A stretch of 50,716 nucleotides of DNA from JBHHZM01 sp046758065 (GTDB taxonomy: Bacteria > Pseudomonadota > Alphaproteobacteria > JAAXGF01), in assembly GCA_046758065.1 (NCBI GenBank), contig JBHHZM010000003.1:1-50716 (forward strand), in the 5' to 3' direction. The position numbers were made by a program, and so were the translations under genes. Shown in pieces: positions 24,929 to 32,015 of this stretch. Positions within the stretch are counted from its first letter, which is position 1; each line of letters opens with the position of its first letter. The notes under the pieces were generated by a model. The model was not told the DNA's origin. It was given only the letters and a program-made list of their open reading frames with translations, and searched no databases.

Positions 24929-26269
24929 ATCGTCGGAGTCGATAGCGCTGCGCTGAGCCTCGGGACCGTCGTCCCCGGCGATGGTCTCGAGCGACTGTTG
25001 TGCGGCGCGTATGCCGACCCCGACGGCGGGACGCCGCTGGCCGTGCCGACTCGCGCGGTGGTCATCGCTGATTCGCTCGCTGGCGACGAGGCCGATCTTG
25101 TCGCCGCGCTCGGTCTCGGTGCACGGCTTGCGCTGGTCAGCGACGCGAATACCCATCGCGTACTCGGGGCGCGGGTTGCGCGCTCGCTCGCCGCCGTCGC
25201 CGAGGTGAGCGAAATTCGGTTGCCGGACCACCCCCGCGCCGACCAGGCGGCGGTCGGGGAGATCCGCGACGCGAGCGTTCTGAGCGACGCGCTGATCGCC
25301 GTCGGTTCGGGCACGATCAACGACCTCTGCAAGTACGTCGCCGCGCTCGACGGCAAACCGTACGCGGTCTTCGCGACGGCACCGTCGATGAACGGCTACA
25401 CTTCGGTCAACGCGGCGATCACCGTCGACGGCCACAAGAAATCGTTGCCGGCGACGGCCGCGGCGGGGGTGTTTCTCGACCTCGAGGTGCTGGCGGGCGC
25501 GCCGCCACGCATGATCCGCTCCGGCCTCGGCGACAGCCTTTGCCGGCCGACCGCCCAGGCCGACTGGCTGCTCTCGCATCTGTTGCTCGACACGCCCTAC
25601 CGCAGGGCGCCATTTGCGCTCCTCGCTGGCGACGAGGACGCGCTGCTCGCCGAATCCGACGCCCTGATGCGGGGCGATGCGGCGGCGATGCGGCGGCTCG
25701 CGCGCACCCTCGTCCTGTCGGGCTTCGGCATGGCGATCTGCGGCGGCAGCCACCCGGCGAGCGAGGGCGAGCACCTCATCAGCCATTACGTGGAAATGAT
25801 GACGCCTTCGTCATGGCCCGAATCGTTTCACGGCGAGCAGATCGGCGTCGCCACGCTGACCATGGCGCGGTTGCAGGAACGCTTGCTCGCCGCTGGGCCG
25901 CCGCGATTGAACGCGAGCGTTGCGGACGAGACGTCGCTCACGGCCCACTTCGGCGACGGCCTCGGCGCCGCCTGCTGGCGCGAGTTCGCGAACAAGCGGC
26001 TCGATGCGGCGCGCGCCGAGACACTCAACGCGCGGATCGAGGCCGGGTGGGACGACATGTGCGCCCGACTTTCGGCCGTGACCCGCTCGGCGTCCGAGAT
26101 TGAGGCGGCGCTCACGCGCGCCGGTGCCCCGACGGCGCCCGAGGCGCTCGGCTGGCCGCGCGTGTTCTATCGCGACGCCGTGCGCCACGCCCGCGAAATC
26201 CGCGATCGCTACACCTTCCTCGATCTCGCGGCGGACGGCGGCCTGCTCGACGGGGACGGGCTTGTCTGA
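24929..26269 (+). CDS. sn-Glycerol-1-phosphate dehydrogenase-like enzyme
   Basis: An iron/zinc alcohol-dehydrogenase-fold protein of the AraM/EgsA group, which reduces dihydroxyacetone phosphate to sn-glycerol-1-phosphate with NAD(P)H. Seen: the nucleotide loop VGSGTINDLCKY (around 125-135), APSMNGYTS, and metal-ligand regions SGLGDSLCRP, EGEHLISHYVE and SFHGEQIGVA. The start is problematic. GAGGGAGA sits exactly where it should for a start at 24929, but the codon there is ATC; the first ATG/GTG/TTG in frame is TTG 24998, which would remove residues that look native. From 24929 the protein has 446 residues. The stop is 1 base before the HAD gene. Confidence 0.78.
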   Translation: MVGVDSAALSLGTVVPGDGLERLLCGAYADPDGGTPLAVPTRAVVIADSLAGDEADLVAALGLGARLALVSDANTHRVLGARVARSLAAVAEVSEIRLPDHPRADQAAVGEIRDASVLSDALIAVGSGTINDLCKYVAALDGKPYAVFATAPSMNGYTSVNAAITVDGHKKSLPATAAAGVFLDLEVLAGAPPRMIRSGLGDSLCRPTAQADWLLSHLLLDTPYRRAPFALLAGDEDALLAESDALMRGDAAAMRRLARTLVLSGFGMAICGGSHPASEGEHLISHYVEMMTPSSWPESFHGEQIGVATLTMARLQERLLAAGPPRLNASVADETSLTAHFGDGLGAACWREFANKRLDAARAETLNARIEAGWDDMCARLSAVTRSASEIEAALTRAGAPTAPEALGWPRVFYRDAVRHAREIRDRYTFLDLAADGGLLDGDGLV

Positions 26270-26270
26270 G

Positions 26271-27071
26271 ATGCGCCCGCTCGGCGAGTTTCGGGCGGCA
26301 GCGCGCCGCGCCGTGCGCTTCGTGCTGAGCGACATCGACGACACGCTGACCACGGGCGGCCGCCTGCCGGCCGTGGCCTACACCGCGATGGAGCGACTCA
26401 AGCGCGCCGGCTTCGGACTCGTTCCGGTCACCGGCCGGCCCGCAGGCTGGTGCGACCACATCGCCCGGATGTGGCCGGTCGACGGCGTGGTGGGAGAGAA
26501 CGGCGCCTTCTACTTCCATTACGACGCGGCCGCCCGGGTCATGCGCCGGCGCTACTGGAAAGATGCCGCTTCGCGCGCCGCCGACCGGGCGCGGCTGGCG
26601 ACGCTGCAAACCGAAATTCTCGCCGCCGTGCCGGGCGCGGCGGTCGCCGCCGATCAGGCCTACCGCGAGGCCGACCTCGCCATCGACTTCTGCGAAGACG
26701 TGTCGCCGCTCGCCGCCGCCGGGATCGACCGCATCGTCGCGCTGTTCGAGGCGGCGGGAGCGCGGGCCAAGGTCAGCTCGATCCACGTCAACGGCTGGTT
26801 CGGGGACTACGACAAGCTCGCCATGACGAGGATCATGTTCGACGAGCTTTTCGGACTCGACCTCGACGCGGTGCGCGAGACGGTGGTGTTCGCCGGCGAT
26901 TCGCCGAACGATGCGCCAATGTTCGCTTATTTTCCCCATGCCGTCGGCGTCGCCAACGTCCGTGACGTCGCCGGCCGCCTCGACGCCAAACCCGCATGGG
27001 TGACCCGGGCCCGCGGCGGCGAGGGCTTCGCCGAGCTCGCCGAGGCGCTGATCGAGGCGCGCAAATCGTGA
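26271..27071 (+). CDS. HAD-superfamily (IIB-type) phosphatase
   Basis: A 266-residue HAD hydrolase. Motif I is SDIDDTLTTGG with nucleophile Asp21 and acid/base Asp23, motif II is VPVTGRPAGW, motif III Lys is in YDKLAMTRIM, and motif IV is FAGDSPNDAPMF. The cap insertion after motif II places it with the Cof/IIB group that includes sucrose-phosphate and mannosyl-phosphoglycerate phosphatases. It starts 1 base after the dehydrogenase stop and overlaps the DeoR gene by 4 bases, so it belongs to this pathway. The substrate is probably a phosphorylated sugar, polyol or glycoside. Confidence 0.8.
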   Translation: MRPLGEFRAAARRAVRFVLSDIDDTLTTGGRLPAVAYTAMERLKRAGFGLVPVTGRPAGWCDHIARMWPVDGVVGENGAFYFHYDAAARVMRRRYWKDAASRAADRARLATLQTEILAAVPGAAVAADQAYREADLAIDFCEDVSPLAAAGIDRIVALFEAAGARAKVSSIHVNGWFGDYDKLAMTRIMFDELFGLDLDAVRETVVFAGDSPNDAPMFAYFPHAVGVANVRDVAGRLDAKPAWVTRARGGEGFAELAEALIEARKS

Positions 27072-27847
27072 CCGGCCGGTTGCGACGCGACGCGCGCTTC
27101 GAGCGCATTCTCGCCGAACTGCGGGCGAGTCCCGCAGTGCGTATCTCGGCGCTGGCCGAGAACTTCGGCGTCTCCACCGAGACCGTGCGACGCGACATCG
27201 ACGAACTCAGCCGGCGCGGTCTCGTCGACCGCACCTACGGCGGCGCCGCAGCTCATCCCGCGACGCGCGAGCCGGCGGTGAACGAGCGTTACCGGCTGCT
27301 GGTCGCCGAACGGTCGCGCATCGGCGCCTGCGCCGCCCGGCTGGTCGAACCCGGCGAGGTGCTGATGATCGATTCGGGCTCGACCACCACGCATTTCGCG
27401 CGCGAGCTCGCGGTCGAGGCGCGGGATCTCACCGTGCTGACCAACTGCCTCGGCGTGGCGCTCGCCCTCGGCCGGGCGCCGGGCCTGCGCGTCATCCTCT
27501 GTCCCGGCGATTACAACGCGCGCGAGGGCGGGGCCTTCGGCCCGGAAACCGCGGCCTTCCTGGAGCGGTTTCACGCCGACAAAGCGTTCATCGGCGCGAG
27601 CGGACTGACGGTCGACGGGCCGGTCGAGGTCGACTCGGCGGCGAGCTGGGTCAAGCGCCGCATGATCGAGCGCAGCGCCCGCAGCCTGCTTCTGGTCGAC
27701 GAGACCAAGTTCGACGCCCGTTCGCTTGAGATCGTTTCCCCGCTCGCCGCGATCGACGACGTGATCGCCGACGCCGCGCCGCCCTCGGCGCTGGCCGAGG
27801 CGCTGGCCGTCGCCGACGTCACGCTCCACGTCGCCGGGGCCGACTGA
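27068..27847 (+). CDS. DeoR-family transcriptional regulator
   Basis: A 259-residue DeoR/GlpR-type repressor. The N-terminal helix-turn-helix reads VRISALAENFGVSTETVRRDIDEL, followed by the family signature RRGLVDRTYGGA. The sugar-phosphate sensor domain carries DSGSTTTHFAREL, NCLGVALAL, the late VDETKFDARSLE and ASGLTVDGP. Such proteins sense a phosphorylated sugar or polyol, so the ligand is probably an intermediate of the enzymes encoded just upstream. The GTG start overlaps the HAD stop (GTGA). Confidence 0.88.
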   Translation: MTGRLRRDARFERILAELRASPAVRISALAENFGVSTETVRRDIDELSRRGLVDRTYGGAAAHPATREPAVNERYRLLVAERSRIGACAARLVEPGEVLMIDSGSTTTHFARELAVEARDLTVLTNCLGVALALGRAPGLRVILCPGDYNAREGGAFGPETAAFLERFHADKAFIGASGLTVDGPVEVDSAASWVKRRMIERSARSLLLVDETKFDARSLEIVSPLAAIDDVIADAAPPSALAEALAVADVTLHVAGAD

Positions 27848-27880
27848 GAGACGCTGCGGCAGGTTCGCCGCGGGTCGTGT

Positions 27881-28438
27881 TTATCCGTGGAAAAAGCGCT
27901 TCGCCGTCCGGTCGCGTTCGTCCGGTCCGAGGTCAAGACAAGTCTGGCGCAAATGGTCCCAAAGGGCGAGCCGCGACCAGTCCGGCGTCTTTCGGATCGT
28001 CCCGTCGGCGTCGAGGAACGGGTTGGGCAGGAACACCGTGAGCTGCTGTTCGTCCCTGCCGTTGAACAGGCGAAGGCCCCAGCTCGTCGGCGCGCCCGCA
28101 TGGTCGAGCATGCGATAAAGCTCGGCCCGCGCGGTGCGCCGGTGCGCGGCGAGAGCAGGATCGACCGGGTCTTCGCCGCTGCCGCGGTGCTCGCCGATGC
28201 AGATATGGAAATGCCAGGCGCCGAAATCGACCGTCAGGTAGCCGTCGAGACGCGAGATGCGCGTCGGCGCGTTGGGAGCGCGGATCTCGAACACGGCGCC
28301 CTGGATCAGCGTGCCGAATACGATCCTGTCCCAGTAGTTTCCGAAGACATCCTCGAGCACGCGGAACAGCGCGTCTTCGGACGTATCGATCGGCAAGATT
28401 TCGAGTGTGCCCATGCCGGGCTCGGTCACGACTTTCAT
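27881..28438 (-). CDS. Conserved hypothetical protein, unrecognised
   Basis: A 185-residue soluble protein I cannot place. Noticeable segments are VFGTLIQGAVFEIRAP, LDGYLTVDFGAWHFHICIGEH (clustered His residues and a Cys, suggestive of metal or heme contact), SWGLRLFNGRDEQQLTVFLPNPF and the tail RDRTAKRFFHG. There is no signal peptide or membrane segment. ATG at 28438 is the natural start; the frame extends 21 codons further upstream without support. It is convergent with the DeoR gene and stands alone. Confidence 0.65.
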   Translation of the reverse strand: MKVVTEPGMGTLEILPIDTSEDALFRVLEDVFGNYWDRIVFGTLIQGAVFEIRAPNAPTRISRLDGYLTVDFGAWHFHICIGEHRGSGEDPVDPALAAHRRTARAELYRMLDHAGAPTSWGLRLFNGRDEQQLTVFLPNPFLDADGTIRKTPDWSRLALWDHLRQTCLDLGPDERDRTAKRFFHG

Positions 28439-28664
28439 GGTTGCGATCCCGGCGATCTCACCCGGCGGGCCCGCGCGCCCGTTCGCGGTGGCTGCCGGCA
28501 CGGTGCGGTGTCATGCATCGATCTCACGCGGTGGTTATACAACACGCGGCAGTTCTTTACATCCGCCCGCCAAGCCTTATCTTGCGCCGGAGACCCCCGA
28601 TAAAGCAGGAGCGCCGCCCCGTGACCGTCCTCGAACTCGCGATAGCGTCACGCCTCGTGCGGCG

Positions 28665-28910
28665 ATGAGCGACGCGTTCGACCTGGTTTCGCCCTGCGTC
28701 GGGGTCTGCACGCTCGATCCCCGGACGGGCCTGTGCTGTGGTTGCCTGCGCACCGCCGGCGAGATTTCCGAATGGCCGGATTTGTCGTACGACGACAAGC
28801 GCGCGTTGCTCGAGCGACTGCAGGACCGGCGCCGCGAGGCAGGGTGGCCGAGCCGGCGTTCGACGCGCCGCCGTCGTCGGCGCGCACCGTCCGCGTCCTC
28901 CCAAGGTTGA
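28665..28910 (+). CDS. DUF1289 family small cysteine-rich protein
   Basis: An 81-residue protein with the DUF1289 pattern: SPCVGVCTLDPRTGLCCGCLRTAGEISEW, i.e. four spaced cysteines likely to bind a metal, then a short helix DDKRALLERLQDRR. The C-terminus is a very basic tail (RRSTRRRRRR). DUF1289 proteins are common in proteobacteria and have no established function. No good ribosome-binding site; the ATG follows a GC-rich stretch. The 226 bases from the start of the preceding minus-strand gene hold nothing else I can support. Confidence 0.82.
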   Translation: MSDAFDLVSPCVGVCTLDPRTGLCCGCLRTAGEISEWPDLSYDDKRALLERLQDRRREAGWPSRRSTRRRRRRAPSASSQG

Positions 28911-28970
28911 AATCCCGTTCGCGGGTGGCAATAGTAACAAGCGCCACCGACAATCGCCTGGTTACGCCCG

Positions 28971-29987
28971 ATGAGTGATCTCCTCGCCCGCCTGTTGCGG
29001 GAAAAGCCCTACCTGATCGCCGATGGCGCCATGGGCACCAGCCTGTTCGCGCTTGGCCTCGAGACCGGCGATTCACCGGAGCCGTGGAACGACACGCATC
29101 CCGATCGGGTGGCGGCCGTTCATCAGGGCTTCGTCGATGCCGGCGCCGACATCGTTCTCACCAACAGCTTCGGCGGCAGTCGCCACCGGCTCAAGCTGCA
29201 CCGGGCCGAGGACCGCGTCGGCGAGCTCAACGAGACCGCCGCGCGCATCGCCTGCGAGGTCGCCCGGACGGCCGGGCGCGATATCGTCGTGGCCGGCGAC
29301 ATCGGTCCGACGGGCGAGCTGTTCGAGCCACTCGGTCCGCTGACCCGGAGCGAAGGGGAAGATGCCTTCGGCGAGCAGGCGCGGGCACTCGCCGCCGGCG
29401 GCGCCGACGTCATCTGGATCGAGACCATGTCGTCGCCCGAGGAGCTGGCGGCCGCCGTCGCCGGGGCGGCGCCGACCGGACTGCCGATCGTCTGCACCAT
29501 GACGTTCGACACCGCCGGCCGCACCATGATGGGCGTGACGCCCGAGGAGGCGGCGGCGTTCTGCCGGGGCCTCGACCCCGCGCCGATCGCCTACGGGGCC
29601 AACTGCGGCAACGGTCCGGCGGAGCTGGTCAACGCCGTGGTCGGGCTGGGGCGCGCCGCGGGGCCGGACGACGTTCTGGTCGCCAAGGGCAACTGCGGCA
29701 TTCCCGACTACGTCGACGGTGCGATCCGCTACTCGGGAACTCCGGAGATCATGGCCCGTTACGCCCACATGGCGCGCGATGCCGGCGCCCGCATCATCGG
29801 GGCGTGCTGCGGTTCAACGCCCGAGCACCTTGGCGCGATGGTCGCGGCGCTCGAGGACTATAAGCCGGAACCGGCGCCCGGGGTCGGCGAGATCGAGGCG
29901 AACCTCGGTCCGTTGGCGTCCCCGGCCGCGCGCAGGGGCGGCGGCCGCGCCGCGCCGCAGCATCGACGGAGACGGCGGGGACGCTGA
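28971..29987 (+). CDS. Betaine-homocysteine S-methyltransferase-like protein
   Basis: A 338-residue Zn-dependent homocysteine S-methyltransferase. Motifs: IADGAMGTSLFALGL at the N-terminus, TNSFGGSRHRL, and the three zinc-ligand cysteines Cys212 (YGANCGNGP) and Cys279/Cys280 (IIGACCGSTPEHL). It lacks the cobalamin domains of MetH, so the methyl donor is probably betaine or another methylated compound. Residues 300-338 form a basic low-complexity tail. No corrinoid protein gene is adjacent. It could serve methionine synthesis or osmolyte breakdown. Confidence 0.87.
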   Translation: MSDLLARLLREKPYLIADGAMGTSLFALGLETGDSPEPWNDTHPDRVAAVHQGFVDAGADIVLTNSFGGSRHRLKLHRAEDRVGELNETAARIACEVARTAGRDIVVAGDIGPTGELFEPLGPLTRSEGEDAFGEQARALAAGGADVIWIETMSSPEELAAAVAGAAPTGLPIVCTMTFDTAGRTMMGVTPEEAAAFCRGLDPAPIAYGANCGNGPAELVNAVVGLGRAAGPDDVLVAKGNCGIPDYVDGAIRYSGTPEIMARYAHMARDAGARIIGACCGSTPEHLGAMVAALEDYKPEPAPGVGEIEANLGPLASPAARRGGGRAAPQHRRRRRGR

Positions 29988-30062
29988 ACCTGCCGCGCTT
30001 GCATGGCGATGCACGGGCGCTTGGGGGAACCGTCCCGGTTGGCCGGCGGGTCTTAGCGGGTC

Positions 30063-30413
30063 TTAGACAGGGCGCCCCCGAACGCGGTCGAGGAGCGTCT
30101 TCAGGTCGATCGGCACGATGGCGACCTGGTCGAGGGCCGACTGGATCCGCTCATCGGTGAACGTCCATTCGTCGCCATCGAGTTCGGCGATGACAGTTTC
30201 AGTGAAGACCTGGAACAGGTTGAGCGCCTGCGGATCGTCGCTCAGATGATCGGCGAGAATGGCGAGCGCAAGCTGCCGCGGTCCGGTGCCGTCGTAGCCC
30301 CATTCGAAGCCGGCGTCGGAATACCGCTTGAGGTCGAGGCGCGGGTCGAGCGGCGCCCCGTCGACGGTAACCACGCAACCGCCCGGCGTACGGACGCCCT
30401 TGTAGACTTTCAT
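30063..30413 (-). CDS. DUF6166-like protein
   Basis: A 116-residue protein resembling the DUF6166 pattern: MKVYKGVRTPGG at the start, then FEWGYDGTGPRQLALAILADHL, a motif repeatedly seen in small bacterial proteins of unknown role, then FTETVIAELDGDEWTFT. The family name is from memory and unverified. ATG at 30413 has GGAAG upstream. It is divergent from the DUF2336 gene, with the CtrA-type site at 30486-30500 between them. Confidence 0.7.
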   Translation of the reverse strand: MKVYKGVRTPGGCVVTVDGAPLDPRLDLKRYSDAGFEWGYDGTGPRQLALAILADHLSDDPQALNLFQVFTETVIAELDGDEWTFTDERIQSALDQVAIVPIDLKTLLDRVRGRPV

Positions 30414-30485
30414 CGCGCGCTTCCTTTCGAATTGAGGTGCGGCTTCGGGGGCCGCGCGGTCGCCTGCCAGAACGCCCGGGGCCGG

Positions 30486-30500
30486 TTAAGATTCGGTTAA
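30486..30500. promoter_or_regulatory. CtrA-type binding site (TTAA-N7-TTAA)
   Basis: TTAA at 30486-30489 and TTAA at 30497-30500 are separated by exactly 7 bases, the CtrA consensus of alphaproteobacteria. The spacer contains GATTC, a GANTC (CcrM-type) methylation sequence. It lies 90 bases before the DUF2336 gene and 73 bases from the divergent DUF6166 gene. CtrA itself is not in the window. Confidence 0.6.
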
Positions 30501-30589
30501 GGGGTTGCAGCGCACACTGAGCATGCGTGACTCCCGCGCCGGTACGCCCGTATCGGAGTGACGACGCGCAGGCAAGCCGGAAAACCGCC

Positions 30590-31747
30590 ATGGCCCATCT
30601 GACCAAGGACGACGTTACCCAGCTTCTCGACGAGCCCTCGCTGGAGGTGAGAGCCGAGACCGCCGCCAAGGTCGCTGCCGTGTTCAACAGCGATCGGCTC
30701 GACCCCGCGGCGCGTACCGTCGCCGAGGAAATTTTCCGGCTGATGGTGCGTGACGTGGAGGTGCGCGTTCGCCAAGCGTTGTCTGAGAGCCTCAAGGACA
30801 GCGAGATAGTCCCCCATGACGTCGCGCTGTCGCTTGCCAAGGACGTGATCGAGGTCGCCGAGCCGATCCTGACGACCTCGCAGGTATTGACCGACGCCGA
30901 CCTGATCGACATCGTGCGGACGCGTCCGACGGAAAGCCGCGTCGCCGTTGCCAAGCGCGCCGACGTCTCGCCGGAAGTGTCCGACGCGCTCGTCGAAACC
31001 CGCGACGAGGAAGCCGTTGCCACGCTCGTCGAGAATCCCGGCGCCCGGGTTGCCGAGAAGACGTTCACCAATATCCTCGATATCTTCCCGGACAGCGACA
31101 AGATCAAGCACAACATGGTCCACAGGCCGGTGCTGCCGGTCGCGACGGCCGAGCGTCTCGTGACCATGGTGTCGGATCGACTGCGCGATCGCCTGATCAC
31201 CCATCACGAGATGTCGCCCGACGTCGCGGCGGACCTCATCCTCGACAGTCGCGAGAAGGCGACGCTCGGGCTTCTCACTTCGGCGACGGATCGCGGCGAC
31301 GTCGACGAACTCGTCCGGCAACTGCACGCCAACGGGCGCCTGACGCCGTCGATCATATTGCGCGCCTTGTGCACGGGCGATCTGCTGTTCTTCGAATCGG
31401 CGATGGCGCGCCGCGCCGGGGTTCCGGTGTCGAACGCGCACCTCCTGATCTACGACCGCGGGCAGCTGGGGCTCAAGGAGATCTATCGCAAGGCGGGATT
31501 GCCGCGGAAAATGTTTCCGGCGATCAAGGCCGCCGTCGCCATCGCCTTCGAGATGGATTACGACGGCGGTCCGCGCGATCGCGAACGTTTCCGTTCACGC
31601 ATGATCGAGCGCTTTCTCACCCGGTTCGACGCCGAGTTCAACGATCTCGATCCGGACAACATCGAATATCTCCTGACCAAGATCGGCCACAGCCTGTGTC
31701 CCCACGACGCCGTCTCCGGAAGCGGCGTCTCGCAGCGCGCGAACTGA
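30590..31747 (+). CDS. DUF2336 family protein
   Basis: A 385-residue all-helical cytoplasmic protein of the DUF2336 family, found largely in alphaproteobacteria. It has HEAT-like helical repeats: VTQLLDEPSLEVRAETAAKV, then LMVRDVEVRVRQALSESL, then VLTDADLIDIVRTRP. A conserved C-terminal part contains the segment DLLFFESAMARRAGVPV. No catalytic motif. ATG at 30590 (MAHLTKDD) is chosen because it begins the repeat region; an in-frame ATG at 30527 adds 21 unlikely residues. The upstream CtrA-type site suggests cell-cycle or motility-linked expression. Confidence 0.85.
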   Translation: MAHLTKDDVTQLLDEPSLEVRAETAAKVAAVFNSDRLDPAARTVAEEIFRLMVRDVEVRVRQALSESLKDSEIVPHDVALSLAKDVIEVAEPILTTSQVLTDADLIDIVRTRPTESRVAVAKRADVSPEVSDALVETRDEEAVATLVENPGARVAEKTFTNILDIFPDSDKIKHNMVHRPVLPVATAERLVTMVSDRLRDRLITHHEMSPDVAADLILDSREKATLGLLTSATDRGDVDELVRQLHANGRLTPSIILRALCTGDLLFFESAMARRAGVPVSNAHLLIYDRGQLGLKEIYRKAGLPRKMFPAIKAAVAIAFEMDYDGGPRDRERFRSRMIERFLTRFDAEFNDLDPDNIEYLLTKIGHSLCPHDAVSGSGVSQRAN

Positions 31748-31877
31748 GGCCATCCCGTCTATTTCCCGCCACCGGCGCGCGTGCCGGCAAGAAGCCGTCG
31801 CGCCCGCGTTTCCGGAATTCGTACGCAATTCGCTCGCGCCGCCGCAGGGCGCCGCTGCGGCCCTGTGAGAAATCCGG

Positions 31878-31892
31878 TTTACCGGCCGTTAA
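31878..31892. promoter_or_regulatory. Near-consensus CtrA-type site
   Basis: TTTA at 31878-31881 and TTAA at 31889-31892 are separated by 7 bases, one mismatch from TTAA-N7-TTAA. It lies about 125 bases before the histidine kinase start. Confidence 0.35.
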
Positions 31893-32015
31893 CGGTGCCC
31901 GGGGCAGGCTGCCGGATGGTGCGCCCGGGGTGCCGGGGCGCGTTCCGTGCCCAGGTGGCGAGGAAGTGGAAAGACGCGTCGCATACCCAAGCCGATCGAG
32001 TCCCGGGGCCGCACG

